Counted from the stretch's first letter, positions 33,699 through 42,815 are shown. The stretch is 64,000 nt of DNA from an uncultured Tateyamaria sp. (GCF_947487805.1 NZ_CANKXW010000009.1:124001-188000), one strand, 5' to 3'. Made by a program: numbers and translations. The notes: generated by a model not told the origin, from the letters alone.

Positions 33699-34381
33699 GC
33701 GCCAGCGACGTCCGGAATGCCGGTCAGATCACCCAGAACGGTGCCGGGCACCGATGGCAGACGGTCCATCGGCTCGCCCGCGCGGTTGACCCAGACGGTC
33801 GAGAACCCATAGCCCGCAGCCCCCGCCGCGTCCCAGCCGTTGGACGACACGAACAGCACCTCGTCGCGCGCGCAGCCAAAGCGCGCACCCACCAGGTCAT
33901 AGACCCGTGCGTCGGGTTTGAAGATGCCCACGCTTTCGACCGACAGGCAATCGTCCAGAACATTGCCGATGCCTGCCGATTGCACCGCCCCGTTCAACAT
34001 GTCGGGCGAGCCATTGGACAGGATCGCCGTGTTGAGCCCGGCGGATTTGAGGCGCTGCAGCATTGCGGGCACTTCAGGGTAGGCTTGCAGTTCCCAATAG
34101 AGCGCCAGCAGGCGCTCGCGCAATGTGAGGTCGTTGTCGTGCCCGGTCTTTTGCAGCGCCCAGTCGAGCCCGTCCTGGGTGACGCGCCAGAAATCGGTGT
34201 GATCGCCGGTGATGGCGCGCAGCCATGTATATTGCAGCTGTTTCAGGCGCCACTGTTCGGCAATGTCGGGCCAGGTGTCCTTGATGGCGGCAAAGTCCGG
34301 CTCGGCCGCGGCCTGCCGCGCGGCGGCGGCCACATCGAACAGGGTGCCATAGGCGTCGAAGATACAGGTGGTGATTGGCAT
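33695..34381 (-). CDS. HAD-superfamily (S)-2-haloacid dehalogenase-like protein
   Basis: The 228-residue protein has HAD motif I with the nucleophile Asp in CIFDAYGTLFD, motif II in AILSNGSPDM, a motif III Lys in IFKPDARVYDL and motif IV in VSSNGWDAAGA. The DAYGTLFD and SNGSPDML forms are characteristic of type II haloacid dehalogenases, which hydrolyse L-2-haloacids. AAGGAG precedes the ATG at 34381. It is the first gene of a seven-gene, overlapping minus-strand operon ending at the MFS gene. Confidence 0.88.
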   Translation of the reverse strand: MPITTCIFDAYGTLFDVAAAARQAAAEPDFAAIKDTWPDIAEQWRLKQLQYTWLRAITGDHTDFWRVTQDGLDWALQKTGHDNDLTLRERLLALYWELQAYPEVPAMLQRLKSAGLNTAILSNGSPDMLNGAVQSAGIGNVLDDCLSVESVGIFKPDARVYDLVGARFGCARDEVLFVSSNGWDAAGAAGYGFSTVWVNRAGEPMDRLPSVPGTVLGDLTGIPDVAGA

Positions 34382-34534
34382 GGGTGCTCCTTCGTGGGGG
34401 CAGTCTGGCACGGTGGACAGACTGGCACGGGGGCGGGCGAACGAAAAGGGGGAAGGTGGGGTTTACCCTACTGCCAATGGCGGGCAGGGTGTGGCACCTG
34501 TTTCAAGTGACAGAAAACGTTGGGAGAAGACGAG

Positions 34535-34969
34535 ATGGCCGCAATCAAGGACGGGGATACGGTCCGTATCCATTACACGGGGACTTTGCTGGACGGCACC
34601 GTCTTTGACAGCTCGGACGGGCGCGACCCGCTGGAATTTGTTGTGGGATCGGGCCAGATCATTCCGGGTCTCGATGTGGCGCTGCCGGGCATGAGTGCGG
34701 GCGAGAAGAAGACCGTGCAGATCCCGTGTGATCAGGCTTACGGCGCAATCAACCCGGCCTTGCAGCAGGGCGTGCCGCGCGATGCGATCCCGGCGGAGAT
34801 CCCACTGGAAGTTGGCTTGCAGTTGCAGATGCAGACGCCGCAGGGCCAGCCGATGCCGGTTACCGTGGTTGAGGTGGGCGACGAAGAGGTCATGCTGGAC
34901 GCCAATCACCCGCTTGCGGGCAAGGACCTGAAATTCGATTTCGAAGTGGTGTCCTTCGACGGCGCGTGA
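34535..34969 (+). CDS. FKBP-type peptidyl-prolyl isomerase, SlyD/SlpA-like
   Basis: The 144-residue protein is a short FKBP domain interrupted by an insert-in-flap chaperone segment (about 70-115), the SlyD layout. VRIHYTGTLLDGTVFDSSDGRDPLEFVVGSGQIIPGLD is split here as the front of the FKBP fold, and DANHPLAGKDLKFDFEV closes it. The His-rich metal-binding tail of E. coli SlyD is absent. GGGAGA lies upstream of the ATG at 34535. It catalyses proline isomerisation in the cytoplasm and helps folding. It is divergent from the HAD gene. Confidence 0.92.
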   Translation: MAAIKDGDTVRIHYTGTLLDGTVFDSSDGRDPLEFVVGSGQIIPGLDVALPGMSAGEKKTVQIPCDQAYGAINPALQQGVPRDAIPAEIPLEVGLQLQMQTPQGQPMPVTVVEVGDEEVMLDANHPLAGKDLKFDFEVVSFDGA

Positions 34970-34985
34970 CGCCGGTCGGACGCTG

Positions 34986-35002
34986 TTTGCCGTTCCGGCA
35001 AA
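34986..35002. terminator. Hairpin between convergent genes
   Basis: TTTGCCG-TTC-CGGCAAA forms a 7-bp perfect stem just after the FKBP stop and before the stop of the convergent small gene. There is no U-tract, so terminator function is uncertain. Confidence 0.35.
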
Positions 35003-35023
35003 GGCGCCCCGCCCACCGTCCCG

Positions 35024-35383
35024 TCAGCCACCCGGTTTCAGATCGCGCAAGGTTTGGCCGAGGGTATTGGCCTGGGTTTGCGGTGCGACCGGGTCTGGCC
35101 CGGTCAGGGCCAGCGCCCCGGCTCGGCGGACCGGCACCGTGTCGCGCGGCATGTGCCGCACCTCGACCGTTTCTGGCTGTGTCAGCGTTGCCTGGGTCGT
35201 GCGGGGTGGCACGTCATGCAGATAGGCCAAAGCGTCCGCCGTTGCCTCGGGGTAGAGGCGCAGCACCGACATCAGCCCGATCCCCGTCAGCGACCACAGC
35301 GCGCGGCCCAACCAGCGGGACCGGCGCGCGCGGGCGTTGCGGCGTGCGAGGACGCGGTCGTGGGTATGCTGTGCCGGTTTCAT
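35024..35383 (-). CDS. Hypothetical small membrane-anchored protein
   Basis: The 119-residue product is not recognised. The first 25 residues are strongly basic (VLARRNARARRSRW), followed by one hydrophobic segment (LGRALWSLTGIGLMSVL) likely to anchor it with the C-terminus outside. The remainder is Thr/Pro-rich and low complexity. It lies 38 bases downstream of fabI on the same strand. No strong ribosome site precedes the ATG, so it may be spurious, but no other gene covers this stretch. Confidence 0.45.
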   Translation of the reverse strand: MKPAQHTHDRVLARRNARARRSRWLGRALWSLTGIGLMSVLRLYPEATADALAYLHDVPPRTTQATLTQPETVEVRHMPRDTVPVRRAGALALTGPDPVAPQTQANTLGQTLRDLKPGG

Positions 35384-35421
35384 GGCACCGGCATAGCCGC
35401 GGGATTCGGCGAAATTTTGAC

Positions 35422-36213
35422 CTAGAGATGGTCAGGCTGCGGCATGCCCAGCACGTGGAAACCGCCATCGACGCGGATGATCTCTCCGGTCGTGCAGGCG
35501 CCCGCATCCGAGCACAGGTAGACGGCGGTGCCACCTACCGCCTCGAGCGTCGCGTTGGAGCGCAGCGGGGCGTTCTGGTCGGTGTGCTTGTAGGTCTTGC
35601 GCGCGCCGCCGATGGCAGCACCGGCCAGCGTTTTCATCGGGCCGGGCGAGATCGCGTTGACGCGGATGCCTTCGGGGCCGAGGTCATTGGCCAGATAGCG
35701 CGTGGCCGATTCCAGTGCGGCCTTGGCCACACCCATCACGTTGTAGTTGGGCACCACCCGGTTTGAGCCTTGATACGTCAGCGTCAGGAGCGTGCCGCCA
35801 TTGTCGATCATCAGGGGATGCGCGCGGCGCGCCACCTCGATGAACGAATAGGCCGAGATGTCCATCGAATGCTTGAAGTTCGCGCGGCTGGTGTTGAGGA
35901 ACCGGCCTGTCAGCTCTGCCTTGTCGGAAAAGGCGATGGCGTGCACGACAAAGTCGATCGTGGGCCAGCGTGCGCCAAGTGCGTCAAAGGCCGCATCGAG
36001 CGATGCGTCATCGGTGACGTCCACATCGACCATGAAATCCGACCCGACGCTGGCCGCCAGCGGCTCCAGCCGCTTGCCGAATGCCTCGCCCTGGTAGGTA
36101 AAGGCCAGCTCGGCCCCCGCCTCCGACAGCGCCTTGGCGATGCCCCACGCAATGGAGCGATCATTGGCCACGCCCATGACGAGGCCGCGTTTTCCCTTAA
36201 GCAATTCTGACAT
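35422..36213 (-). CDS. fabI: Enoyl-[acyl-carrier-protein] reductase (NADH)
   Basis: The 263-residue atypical SDR catalyses the last reduction in each cycle of fatty-acid elongation. FabI features are VMGVANDRSIAWGIA at the NADH site, the HAIAFSDKAEL segment, and the catalytic YQGSNRVVPNYNVMGVAK (Tyr-x6-Lys). It starts 9 bases after the fabB stop, giving a fabA-fabB-fabI order on the minus strand. This FabI would be the expected triclosan target. Confidence 0.95.
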   Translation of the reverse strand: MSELLKGKRGLVMGVANDRSIAWGIAKALSEAGAELAFTYQGEAFGKRLEPLAASVGSDFMVDVDVTDDASLDAAFDALGARWPTIDFVVHAIAFSDKAELTGRFLNTSRANFKHSMDISAYSFIEVARRAHPLMIDNGGTLLTLTYQGSNRVVPNYNVMGVAKAALESATRYLANDLGPEGIRVNAISPGPMKTLAGAAIGGARKTYKHTDQNAPLRSNATLEAVGGTAVYLCSDAGACTTGEIIRVDGGFHVLGMPQPDHL

Positions 36214-36222
36214 ATGAAACTC

Positions 36223-37452
36223 TTACCCGTGAAATCTGGACAGGATCATCGATCCGTTTGTGCCGCCAAAGCCGAATGAATTTGTCATAACGGAATCAAG
36301 CCCCGCATCGGCCCGCATCTGCGTCGCGATCTCGGATGGATCGAGCGCGGGGTCGAGCGTTTCGACGTTGATCGACGGCGTGATGAAATCATGCTCCAGC
36401 ATCAACAGGCTGAAGATCGCCTCGAGCGCGCCTGCCGCACCCTGCGCGTGGCCGGTCATCGACTTGGTCGAACTGACGGGCGGCGTGGTGCCTTGGCCAA
36501 AGACGCGGCGTACCGCTTCGATCTCGCCCACATCGCCCACGGGGGTCGACGTGCCGTGCGCGTTGATATAGCTGACCGTGCGCCCTTCGGGCAGCGTTTC
36601 GAGGGCTGCGCGCATGGCGCGTTCGCCGCCCTCGCCGGAGGGGGCCACCATGTCGTGACCGTCCGAGGTTGCGGCATAGCCGGTGACCTCGGCATAGATC
36701 CTGGCTCCGCGCGCACGCGCGTGCTCCAGCTCTTCGAGCACCACGATGCCGCCGCCGCCCGAAATCACGAACCCGTCGCGGTCGGCGTCAAAGGCGCGGG
36801 ATGCCTTGGCGGGTGTGTCATTGTATTTCGACGACATTGCGCCCATCGCGTCAAACAGGCACGACAGCGTCCAGTCGAGTTCTTCCGCCCCGCCCGCGAA
36901 CATCACGTCCTGTTTGCCCAGCATGATCTGTTCGGCCGCGTTGCCGATACAGTGCAGCGACGTGGAACAGGCGCTGGTGATGGAATAGTTGATGCCCTTG
37001 ATCTTGAACCCCGTGGCGAGATTCGCGCTGATGGTCGAGGACATGCACTTGGGCACCGCAAACGGGCCGATGCGCTTGGTCGCGCCGGTGCTCAGCACGG
37101 TCTGATGCGCGGCCAGCATGGCCGAGGTCGATGGCCCGCCGGAGCCTGCGACCAGCCCGGTGCGCGGGTTCACGATGTCGCCTTCCTCAAGGCCCGCATC
37201 CGCAATCGCCTGGCTCATCGCGATATGGGCATAGGCCGCACCCGGCCCCATGAACCGCAGCGCGCGCTTTTCAACATGGTCCTTGACGTCCAGCTTCAGC
37301 GTGCCGGCGATCTGGCTGCGAAAGCCGTGCTCGACCATGTCTTCGCTGGCGACAATGCCGGATGTGCCCGCCTTGAGACTGGACAGCACTTCGTCCGCAT
37401 TGTTCCCGATGGATGAAACGATGCCTAATCCTGTGACGACGACCCGGCGCAT
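36223..37452 (-). CDS. fabB: 3-oxoacyl-[acyl-carrier-protein] synthase I
   Basis: The 409-residue condensing enzyme has the catalytic Cys in SACSTSLHCIG, and His residues in NAHGTSTPVGD and TKSMTGHAQGA. The FabB-type opening MRRVVVTGLGIVSSIGNN and placement beside fabA identify it as KAS I rather than FabF. It extends cis-3-decenoyl-ACP and is needed for unsaturated fatty acids. A GAGGAG ribosome site precedes the ATG. It is between fabA (113-base gap) and fabI (9-base gap). Confidence 0.95.
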   Translation of the reverse strand: MRRVVVTGLGIVSSIGNNADEVLSSLKAGTSGIVASEDMVEHGFRSQIAGTLKLDVKDHVEKRALRFMGPGAAYAHIAMSQAIADAGLEEGDIVNPRTGLVAGSGGPSTSAMLAAHQTVLSTGATKRIGPFAVPKCMSSTISANLATGFKIKGINYSITSACSTSLHCIGNAAEQIMLGKQDVMFAGGAEELDWTLSCLFDAMGAMSSKYNDTPAKASRAFDADRDGFVISGGGGIVVLEELEHARARGARIYAEVTGYAATSDGHDMVAPSGEGGERAMRAALETLPEGRTVSYINAHGTSTPVGDVGEIEAVRRVFGQGTTPPVSSTKSMTGHAQGAAGALEAIFSLLMLEHDFITPSINVETLDPALDPSEIATQMRADAGLDSVMTNSFGFGGTNGSMILSRFHG

Positions 37453-37565
37453 GGGCGCACTCCTCTGGTAGGTTTGGTCCTATCTATGACGATGACTTGG
37501 GATGGCGCAACCAGATAGGGCTGCTGCAAGGCGCTCCGCCGGGCAGGGCGATCCGCGCCGCGCCG

Positions 37566-38075
37566 TCAGCTTTCGCTGAGTGCGACCTTCATGTCCTTGA
37601 CCTCATAGATCACCTCGCCATCGGCCTCGACGATGCCATCGGCCACACCCATGGTCAGGCGGCGGGTCTGCACGGCCTTGGTAAAGTCGATCTTGTAGGT
37701 CAGCATCTTGCGGTCGGGCCGCACCATGCCCTTGAGCTTGACCTCACCCACACCCAGCGCATAGCCGCGCCCGGTCCAGCCGCGCCAGCCCAGGTTGAAC
37801 CCGGTCAGCTGCCACAGGCCATCGAGGCCGAGGCAACCGGGCATGATCGGGTTGCCCGGGAAATGGCAGTCAAAGAACCACAGGTCCGGCGTGATGTCGA
37901 ACTCGGCCAGCACATGCCCCTTGCCATGCGCGCCACCATCGCCCGAGATGTCGGTGATCCGGTCCATCATCAGCATCGGCGGTTCCGGCAGCTGGGCATT
38001 GCCCGGCCCGAACAGCTCGCCGCGGGCGCATTTCAGCAGGTCATCTTTGTCAAAGCTCGTGGGGTAATTCGCCAT
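37566..38075 (-). CDS. fabA: 3-hydroxydecanoyl-[acyl-carrier-protein] dehydratase/isomerase
   Basis: The 169-residue hotdog-fold enzyme dehydrates 3-hydroxydecanoyl-ACP and isomerises trans-2- to cis-3-decenoyl-ACP, the branch point to unsaturated fatty acids. The catalytic His is in [21 protein letters not shown] and the Asp in GLDGLW. Length and sequence match FabA, not FabZ. It is first in the fabA-fabB-fabI group and divergent from the oxygenase-like gene at 38220. The iron regulator irr follows that gene, as in many alphaproteobacteria. Confidence 0.96.
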   Translation of the reverse strand: MANYPTSFDKDDLLKCARGELFGPGNAQLPEPPMLMMDRITDISGDGGAHGKGHVLAEFDITPDLWFFDCHFPGNPIMPGCLGLDGLWQLTGFNLGWRGWTGRGYALGVGEVKLKGMVRPDRKMLTYKIDFTKAVQTRRLTMGVADGIVEADGEVIYEVKDMKVALSES

Positions 38076-38219
38076 ACTGGCCTCTTGTCATCGCGCACTT
38101 GCCCCGCTGATTGGGGTCTGGCCCGTCTAACACCGCGCGGCCCGCGTGTGCAAGTGCAGGCCTGTCTGCCCAGCCGCGCAGGGCTTGCGCACGCGTGCAA
38201 CCGGCTGCACTGTGGCGCC

Positions 38220-39005
38220 ATGGAACATATTGTCGACCTTGACCGCTATCCCCTGCACCGTCCGGACACGGACGCCTGGCGCGACCTCGTCGCCACGGCC
38301 AAGGCCGGGCTGGCCCGCGACGGGCTTTTCAACTTCGAAGGGTTCATGCGCCCCCAGGCGCTGGCCACCACGCTGGCGCACGTACACCCGCGTATGGAGG
38401 TCGAGTCCTTTCATCACTGCCGCTGGCACAACATCTACTTCAGGGACCATGTCGATGGCCTGTCCGCCGATGACCCGGCGCTGACCAAGGTTGAGACGGC
38501 CAATCACACGCTCTGCCATGACCAGATGCGCGGCACCCCGCTGGACGAGATCTATCAGTGGCCCGCATTTGCCACCTTTCTTGCCGCGGTGATGGACAAG
38601 CCCCGCCTGCACGTGATGGACGACCCGCTGGCCGGGCTGAACGTGCTGGAATATCGCGCGGGCGAGGCGCTGAACTGGCACTTTGACAGGTCGATCTTTA
38701 CCACCACGCTGCTGTTGCAGGAACCGTCCGAAGGCGGCGTGTTCGAATACGCCCAGAACCTGCGGTCCGAGGACGACCCCAACCACGCGGGCATCGCGGA
38801 CCTGCTCGGCGGGCGGATCACGCCCACGCGCCTGCCGCAGACGGCCGGAACGCTCAACGTGTTTCTGGGGGTGAACACGGCGCACCGCGTGTCCACGGTG
38901 CAGGGCGCGCAATCGCGCATCGTCGCGGTCCTGTCGCATTACGACACACCGGGCCGCAGCTTCTCCGACAGCGAGCGCATGGGCTTTTTCGGGCGTGTGT
39001 CATAA
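38220..39005 (+). CDS. Putative Fe(II)/2-oxoglutarate-dependent oxygenase
   Basis: The 261-residue protein starts at the ATG at 38220. A double-stranded beta-helix is suggested by the facial triad H154-x-D156 (LNWHFDRS) and H222 (NTAHRVS), with R233 (SRIVAVL) placed to bind 2-oxoglutarate. The N-terminal helical region contains several His in SFHHCRWHNIYFRDH. It resembles the HalD/ArpA-type hydroxylase-like group in general layout, but I do not recognise a characterised match. It lies between fabA (divergent) and irr (same strand, 73 bases downstream). Confidence 0.72.
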   Translation: MEHIVDLDRYPLHRPDTDAWRDLVATAKAGLARDGLFNFEGFMRPQALATTLAHVHPRMEVESFHHCRWHNIYFRDHVDGLSADDPALTKVETANHTLCHDQMRGTPLDEIYQWPAFATFLAAVMDKPRLHVMDDPLAGLNVLEYRAGEALNWHFDRSIFTTTLLLQEPSEGGVFEYAQNLRSEDDPNHAGIADLLGGRITPTRLPQTAGTLNVFLGVNTAHRVSTVQGAQSRIVAVLSHYDTPGRSFSDSERMGFFGRVS

Positions 39006-39078
39006 TGCGCAAATCGCCTTTTGCGATTGAATTGCAGAGTTTTGACCCTTTATATGGACAAAGGCACCCGAGGATACG

Positions 39079-39498
39079 ATGACCCAGGATCAGCATCAGG
39101 TAGGCAGCACATGGCTCGCAGGCGCAGGTCTGCGCCCGACACGTCAGCGCGTGACGCTGGCCGCATTGCTGATCGGCGATGGCCAACACCGCCACGTTAC
39201 CGCAGAAAGCCTGTTCGAAGCCGCCAAGGATCAGGGCGAGGCCGTGTCGCTGGCGACCGTCTACAACACGCTGCGGGCGTTCTGCGATGCGGGGCTGATG
39301 CAAGAGGTGACGGTTGACGGCTCCAAGAGCTATTTCGACACAAACACCCACGATCACCCGCATTTCTTCTGGGAAGATGACGCGCGGCTGACCGATGCGC
39401 CGTCGGACCAACTGGTGATCGCGCAGATCCCCGATGCACCCGAAGGGGCGGAAATCGCCTCTGTCGATGTGGTTATCCGGCTGCGTCGCAAGGGCTGA
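39079..39498 (+). CDS. irr: Iron response regulator, Fur family
   Basis: The 139-residue Fur-superfamily repressor/activator has the winged-helix RPTRQRVTLAALLI...VSLATVYNTLRAFCDAG and the His-rich FDTNTHDHPHFFWEDD typical of Irr. Irr controls haem synthesis and iron genes in alphaproteobacteria and is destabilised or inactivated by haem. The N-terminal Cys-Pro haem motif of Bradyrhizobium Irr is absent, as in other members of the clade. Location near fabA is the usual one. GAGGA precedes the ATG. Confidence 0.93.
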   Translation: MTQDQHQVGSTWLAGAGLRPTRQRVTLAALLIGDGQHRHVTAESLFEAAKDQGEAVSLATVYNTLRAFCDAGLMQEVTVDGSKSYFDTNTHDHPHFFWEDDARLTDAPSDQLVIAQIPDAPEGAEIASVDVVIRLRRKG

Positions 39499-39587
39499 TC
39501 CGCGCAGGTTTGTGGCTGCGCTTTACCAAGACCTAAGACTTTTTCTGTACCCGTCACGGACCCCGGATTTTTTCAGGTGCATTTGAC

Positions 39588-40325
39588 GTGTTTGATTCTG
39601 CTCAGTCTTCCCCGGCACCCGAGGCCGCGCCGCTGACCCGGCAGTTGCAGCTGGAATGCCGCGCCCTCGCGGCTGTTCCGCACGAATTCCGCGCCGTGGG
39701 CACGTGGCTCAACTACGACTGTGCACTCTATTCCCAGATGGACGCGCCCGAGGATCGCGAACGGCTGGCCGCGGATATGGCGCGCGCACGCGAGGCGCTG
39801 GACGGGGTGATGCCCTATTTCGATCTCGACGCCGACATCCCGGACGTGCAGCCCGAAGCACTGGCATGGTTCCGGTCCTGCCTGCAACGCGCACCACAGC
39901 GCTCGGACCCGTTCCGTGTCACCGCGCGGATGCTGTTCCGCCTGCAACATGTGGTCGTGCACGAACCCGACGCCGCCGAGGCCACGCACCGCGAAACATC
40001 TGTCTACATCATCAACGAACTGGCGCCGGAAATTGCCGGGCTGCTCGACATTCTCGACGGCGAAATCGCGCAACAGGAAACCGACCGCGTGCGCTGGGCC
40101 GAACAGCTCAGCAAAGAGGCGGACACCGCAGTGGCCCAGATCCAGTCGATCAGCAAGATGGTGCGCCTGATCTCGCTCAACGCCTCGGTCGAGGCCGCGC
40201 GCGCCGGGGATGCGGGCCGCGCATTCGGCGTGATCGCAACAGAGGTCAAGGCGATGTCTGAGGCGATCCAGCGCTCGGCAACAACCGTGACCGGCACGGT
40301 GCGCGACCTGACAGAGCGGCTCTAG
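39588..40325 (+). CDS. Soluble protein with a truncated chemoreceptor signalling domain
   Basis: The 245-residue protein begins at GTG. The C-terminal 80 residues carry the hairpin tip of methyl-accepting chemotaxis proteins: KMVRLISLNASVEAARAGDAGRAFGVIATEVKAMSE split across a helix-turn-helix. The family normally has a signalling helix pair of about 250 residues; here only the tip and short arms remain. The N-terminal 150 residues are an all-helical domain I do not recognise, without membrane helices. It could bind CheW/CheA in the cytoplasm or be a degenerate receptor. Confidence 0.78.
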   Translation: MFDSAQSSPAPEAAPLTRQLQLECRALAAVPHEFRAVGTWLNYDCALYSQMDAPEDRERLAADMARAREALDGVMPYFDLDADIPDVQPEALAWFRSCLQRAPQRSDPFRVTARMLFRLQHVVVHEPDAAEATHRETSVYIINELAPEIAGLLDILDGEIAQQETDRVRWAEQLSKEADTAVAQIQSISKMVRLISLNASVEAARAGDAGRAFGVIATEVKAMSEAIQRSATTVTGTVRDLTERL

Positions 40326-40335
40326 CGCGCGGCGC

Positions 40336-41208
40336 TCAGAACCACTGCCCCGGCTCCATCAACCCCAGATCCAGCAACTGCCGCGAATGCCATTCGAACG
40401 GGGCAGAGTTGTGCCATTTGAACGTCTCGATATCGAACGTGCTGCCCGGGTTCAGCTTGAGCGCCTTGGCCGTGCGGAACGAACAGATCGCCGCCGTCAG
40501 ATTGTGGTGCCATTGGCAGGCATAGGTGTTGTATTCCTCGTCGCTGAACGTGTGGTCGGCGCGCAATTTAAGGCCCGGCTTGGTCTTGAACAGCGCGATC
40601 CGGTCGATCTTGCGCCGGACGGTCGGCACATGTTCCTCGTAGCGCCAGCGCAGCCCGCCAAAGAAATCCAGCTGACGTTCCTTGGCATGGCCATCGGCGT
40701 CCTGCCGCGCCAGCGCATAATATCCCGACCGGTCCAGATGCGCCCGGTCCAGCGCCACCGCATTGGGATGCGCCCACAGGTCGTCGGAATAGAGGTCCAC
40801 CACATAGGTCAGCATCGCGTCGCGCCGTTCCTCGGTATGAAAGGCCAGCATCTCGCCCACCGTGCGCGTCTCGCAAAACGGGTGGAACAGGTATTCCGCG
40901 TTATAGCAATAGTACATCCACGTGCCCGCAGGCAGTGCGGCGATCAACGGGTTGATCGCGTCCTGGGTCGCGGTGTCGCTGGCCATCATGTAATCGACGC
41001 GGATCACAGTATCATGCAGATCGGCAGGCAGCTCGAACTCTGCCGGCATCATCGCGATGACATGTTTGAACCCCGCCTGCATGTGATGGCGCAGGGTCGT
41101 GGCGACCTCCACATCGTCCTCCACCAGCACAACCGCGACCGGCCCTTTCTTGGGCAGGGCGTTGGCGTCTTTGATAAGACGGGTCAGGCTGTCGAATTGC
41201 ATGGGCAC
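40336..41208 (-). CDS. Conserved hypothetical protein, possible GT-A-type glycosyltransferase
   Basis: The 290-residue protein is not firmly recognised. The opening VAVVLVEDDVEVATTLRHHMQAGFKHVIAMMP resembles the start of glycosyltransferase family 2/92-like domains (a D/E pair, then HHxxxGF). GTWMYYCYNAEYLFHP occupies the place of the usual acidic metal motif, but no clear DxD is present. It has several Trp/His-rich stretches in the C-terminal half (YACQWHHNLT, FKWHNSAPFEWHSRQ). It converges with the chemoreceptor-like gene (10-base gap) and is divergent from miaB. Confidence 0.6.
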   Translation of the reverse strand: MPMQFDSLTRLIKDANALPKKGPVAVVLVEDDVEVATTLRHHMQAGFKHVIAMMPAEFELPADLHDTVIRVDYMMASDTATQDAINPLIAALPAGTWMYYCYNAEYLFHPFCETRTVGEMLAFHTEERRDAMLTYVVDLYSDDLWAHPNAVALDRAHLDRSGYYALARQDADGHAKERQLDFFGGLRWRYEEHVPTVRRKIDRIALFKTKPGLKLRADHTFSDEEYNTYACQWHHNLTAAICSFRTAKALKLNPGSTFDIETFKWHNSAPFEWHSRQLLDLGLMEPGQWF

Positions 41209-41319
41209 ACCGCAACATACTCCGTAACCCTTTCATTGGGATAAACCGCGCTCCATTGCAAGATGCAGACGGGGCTGGTACAGCGCGCACCTGATTTCCC
41301 TTGCCCTTTGGATGCCCCC

Positions 41320-42642
41320 ATGACGACGCCGAAAAAGCTCTTCATCAAGACCTACGGCTGCCAGATGAACGTCTATGACAGCGAACGCATGGCCGAAAGC
41401 CTGGGCGGACAGGGCTATGTCGAGACCAAGACACCCGATGACGCGGACATGATCCTGCTCAACACCTGCCACATCCGGGAAAAGGCGGCGGAAAAGATCT
41501 ATTCCGAACTGGGCCGCTATAAAGGGCTCAAGGCTGCCAAACCCGATCTCAAGATCGGCGTTGCAGGCTGTGTGGCCCAGGCCGAAGGCCCCGAGATCAT
41601 GCGCCGCCAGCCGATGGTCGATCTGGTCGTCGGCCCGCAAAGCTATCACCGCCTGCCCGAGATGGAGGCCAAGACCCGCAAGGGCGAAAAGGCCCTCGAC
41701 ACCGATTTCCCCGAAGAGGACAAATTCGAACGCCTCGCCTCCCGCCCCAAGGCCAGCCGCGGCCCGACCGCGTTCCTGACCGTGCAGGAAGGCTGCGACA
41801 AGTTCTGCGCCTTCTGCGTGGTGCCCTACACCCGCGGCGCCGAAGTCAGCCGCCCCGCCGCCCGCATCCTCGACGAGGCGCGCGATCTGGTCGAACGCGG
41901 CGTGCGCGAAATCACCCTGCTTGGCCAGAACGTCAACGCCTATCATGGGGCCGGGCCGGACGGGTCCGATTATACACTGGCCAAGCTGATCTGGGATCTG
42001 GACAAGGTGGACGGGCTGGAACGCATCCGCTTTACCACCAGCCACCCCAACGACATGACCGATGACCTGATCGAGGCGCACGGCACCTGTTCCAAGCTGA
42101 TGCCCTACCTGCACCTGCCCGTGCAATCGGGCAGCGACCGCATCCTCAAACGGATGAACCGCAGCCACACCGCCGAAAGCTATCTGCGCCTGATTGAACG
42201 CATCCGCGCCGCACGCCCCGATATCCTGATGTCGGGCGACTTCATCGTGGGCTTCCCCGAGGAAACAGAGGCCGATTTCCAGGCCACGCTCGATCTGGTC
42301 GAGGCGGTGAACTACGGCTACGCCTACAGCTTCAAATACTCGACCCGCCCCGGCACGCCCGCCGCCGAACGGCCCCAGGTCGACCCGGCGGAGGCTGACG
42401 ACCGCCTGCAACGGCTCCAGGCCCTGATCACGCGCCAGCAACGCGACATCCAGAACGGCATGGTCGGCCGCACCGTCAACGTGCTCTTTGAAAAACCGGG
42501 CCGCCTGCCGGGTCAGATGGGCGGCAAGAGCGACTACCTCCACGCCGTGCACGTCGACAATGCCCAAGCGGGCATCGGTGACATCGCCCCGGTGAGAATC
42601 GTCGCCGCCGGTGCCAATTCTCTGACCGGAGAATTGGCCTGA
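41320..42642 (+). CDS. miaB: tRNA-2-methylthio-N6-isopentenyladenosine37 synthase
   Basis: The 440-residue radical-SAM methylthiotransferase has N-terminal UPF0004 cysteines in [15 protein letters not shown] and GVAGCVAQ for the auxiliary cluster. The radical-SAM CxxxCxxC is in [17 protein letters not shown], and a C-terminal TRAM domain covers about 375-437. It adds the methylthio group to i6A37 of tRNAs reading UNN codons. The ATG at 41320 starts [14 protein letters not shown]. In many relatives miaB is next to phoH; here an OmpA/lipoprotein pair intervenes. Confidence 0.96.
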   Translation: MTTPKKLFIKTYGCQMNVYDSERMAESLGGQGYVETKTPDDADMILLNTCHIREKAAEKIYSELGRYKGLKAAKPDLKIGVAGCVAQAEGPEIMRRQPMVDLVVGPQSYHRLPEMEAKTRKGEKALDTDFPEEDKFERLASRPKASRGPTAFLTVQEGCDKFCAFCVVPYTRGAEVSRPAARILDEARDLVERGVREITLLGQNVNAYHGAGPDGSDYTLAKLIWDLDKVDGLERIRFTTSHPNDMTDDLIEAHGTCSKLMPYLHLPVQSGSDRILKRMNRSHTAESYLRLIERIRAARPDILMSGDFIVGFPEETEADFQATLDLVEAVNYGYAYSFKYSTRPGTPAAERPQVDPAEADDRLQRLQALITRQQRDIQNGMVGRTVNVLFEKPGRLPGQMGGKSDYLHAVHVDNAQAGIGDIAPVRIVAAGANSLTGELA

Positions 42643-42776
42643 ACCCCGCGTGCCGTGCCAAATTGAATGGCGAATTGCCCGTCATAGCTGGTAAGTGCGC
42701 TAAATATAGCCACAATATCTGGTAATTACGGGTTCACAGACGGTTAAAATTTCCCTACGGTTTCTTCCATAAGGGT

Positions 42777-42815
42777 AAAAGCCCGTCCACCTGGGACGTC
42801 TGCACGTGGGCTTTT
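42777..42815 (+). promoter_or_regulatory. Leader hairpin of the OmpA-family gene
   Basis: AAAAGCCC (42777-42784) pairs with GGGCTTTT (42808-42815), enclosing an inner CGTCC/GGACG stem. It ends 31 bases before the GTG start of the OmpA-family gene. A weak promoter TTCACA-17-TACGGT lies just upstream (42733-42761). The hairpin would form the 5' end of the mRNA and could stabilise or attenuate it. Confidence 0.45.

Noticed and set aside
38189-38198. Palindrome GCACGCGTGC as a second site for the island LacI regulator
   Set aside because: It is shorter, lacks the TTTT/AAAA flanks and the central ACGT step of the site at 5906, and is 20 kb from the island.
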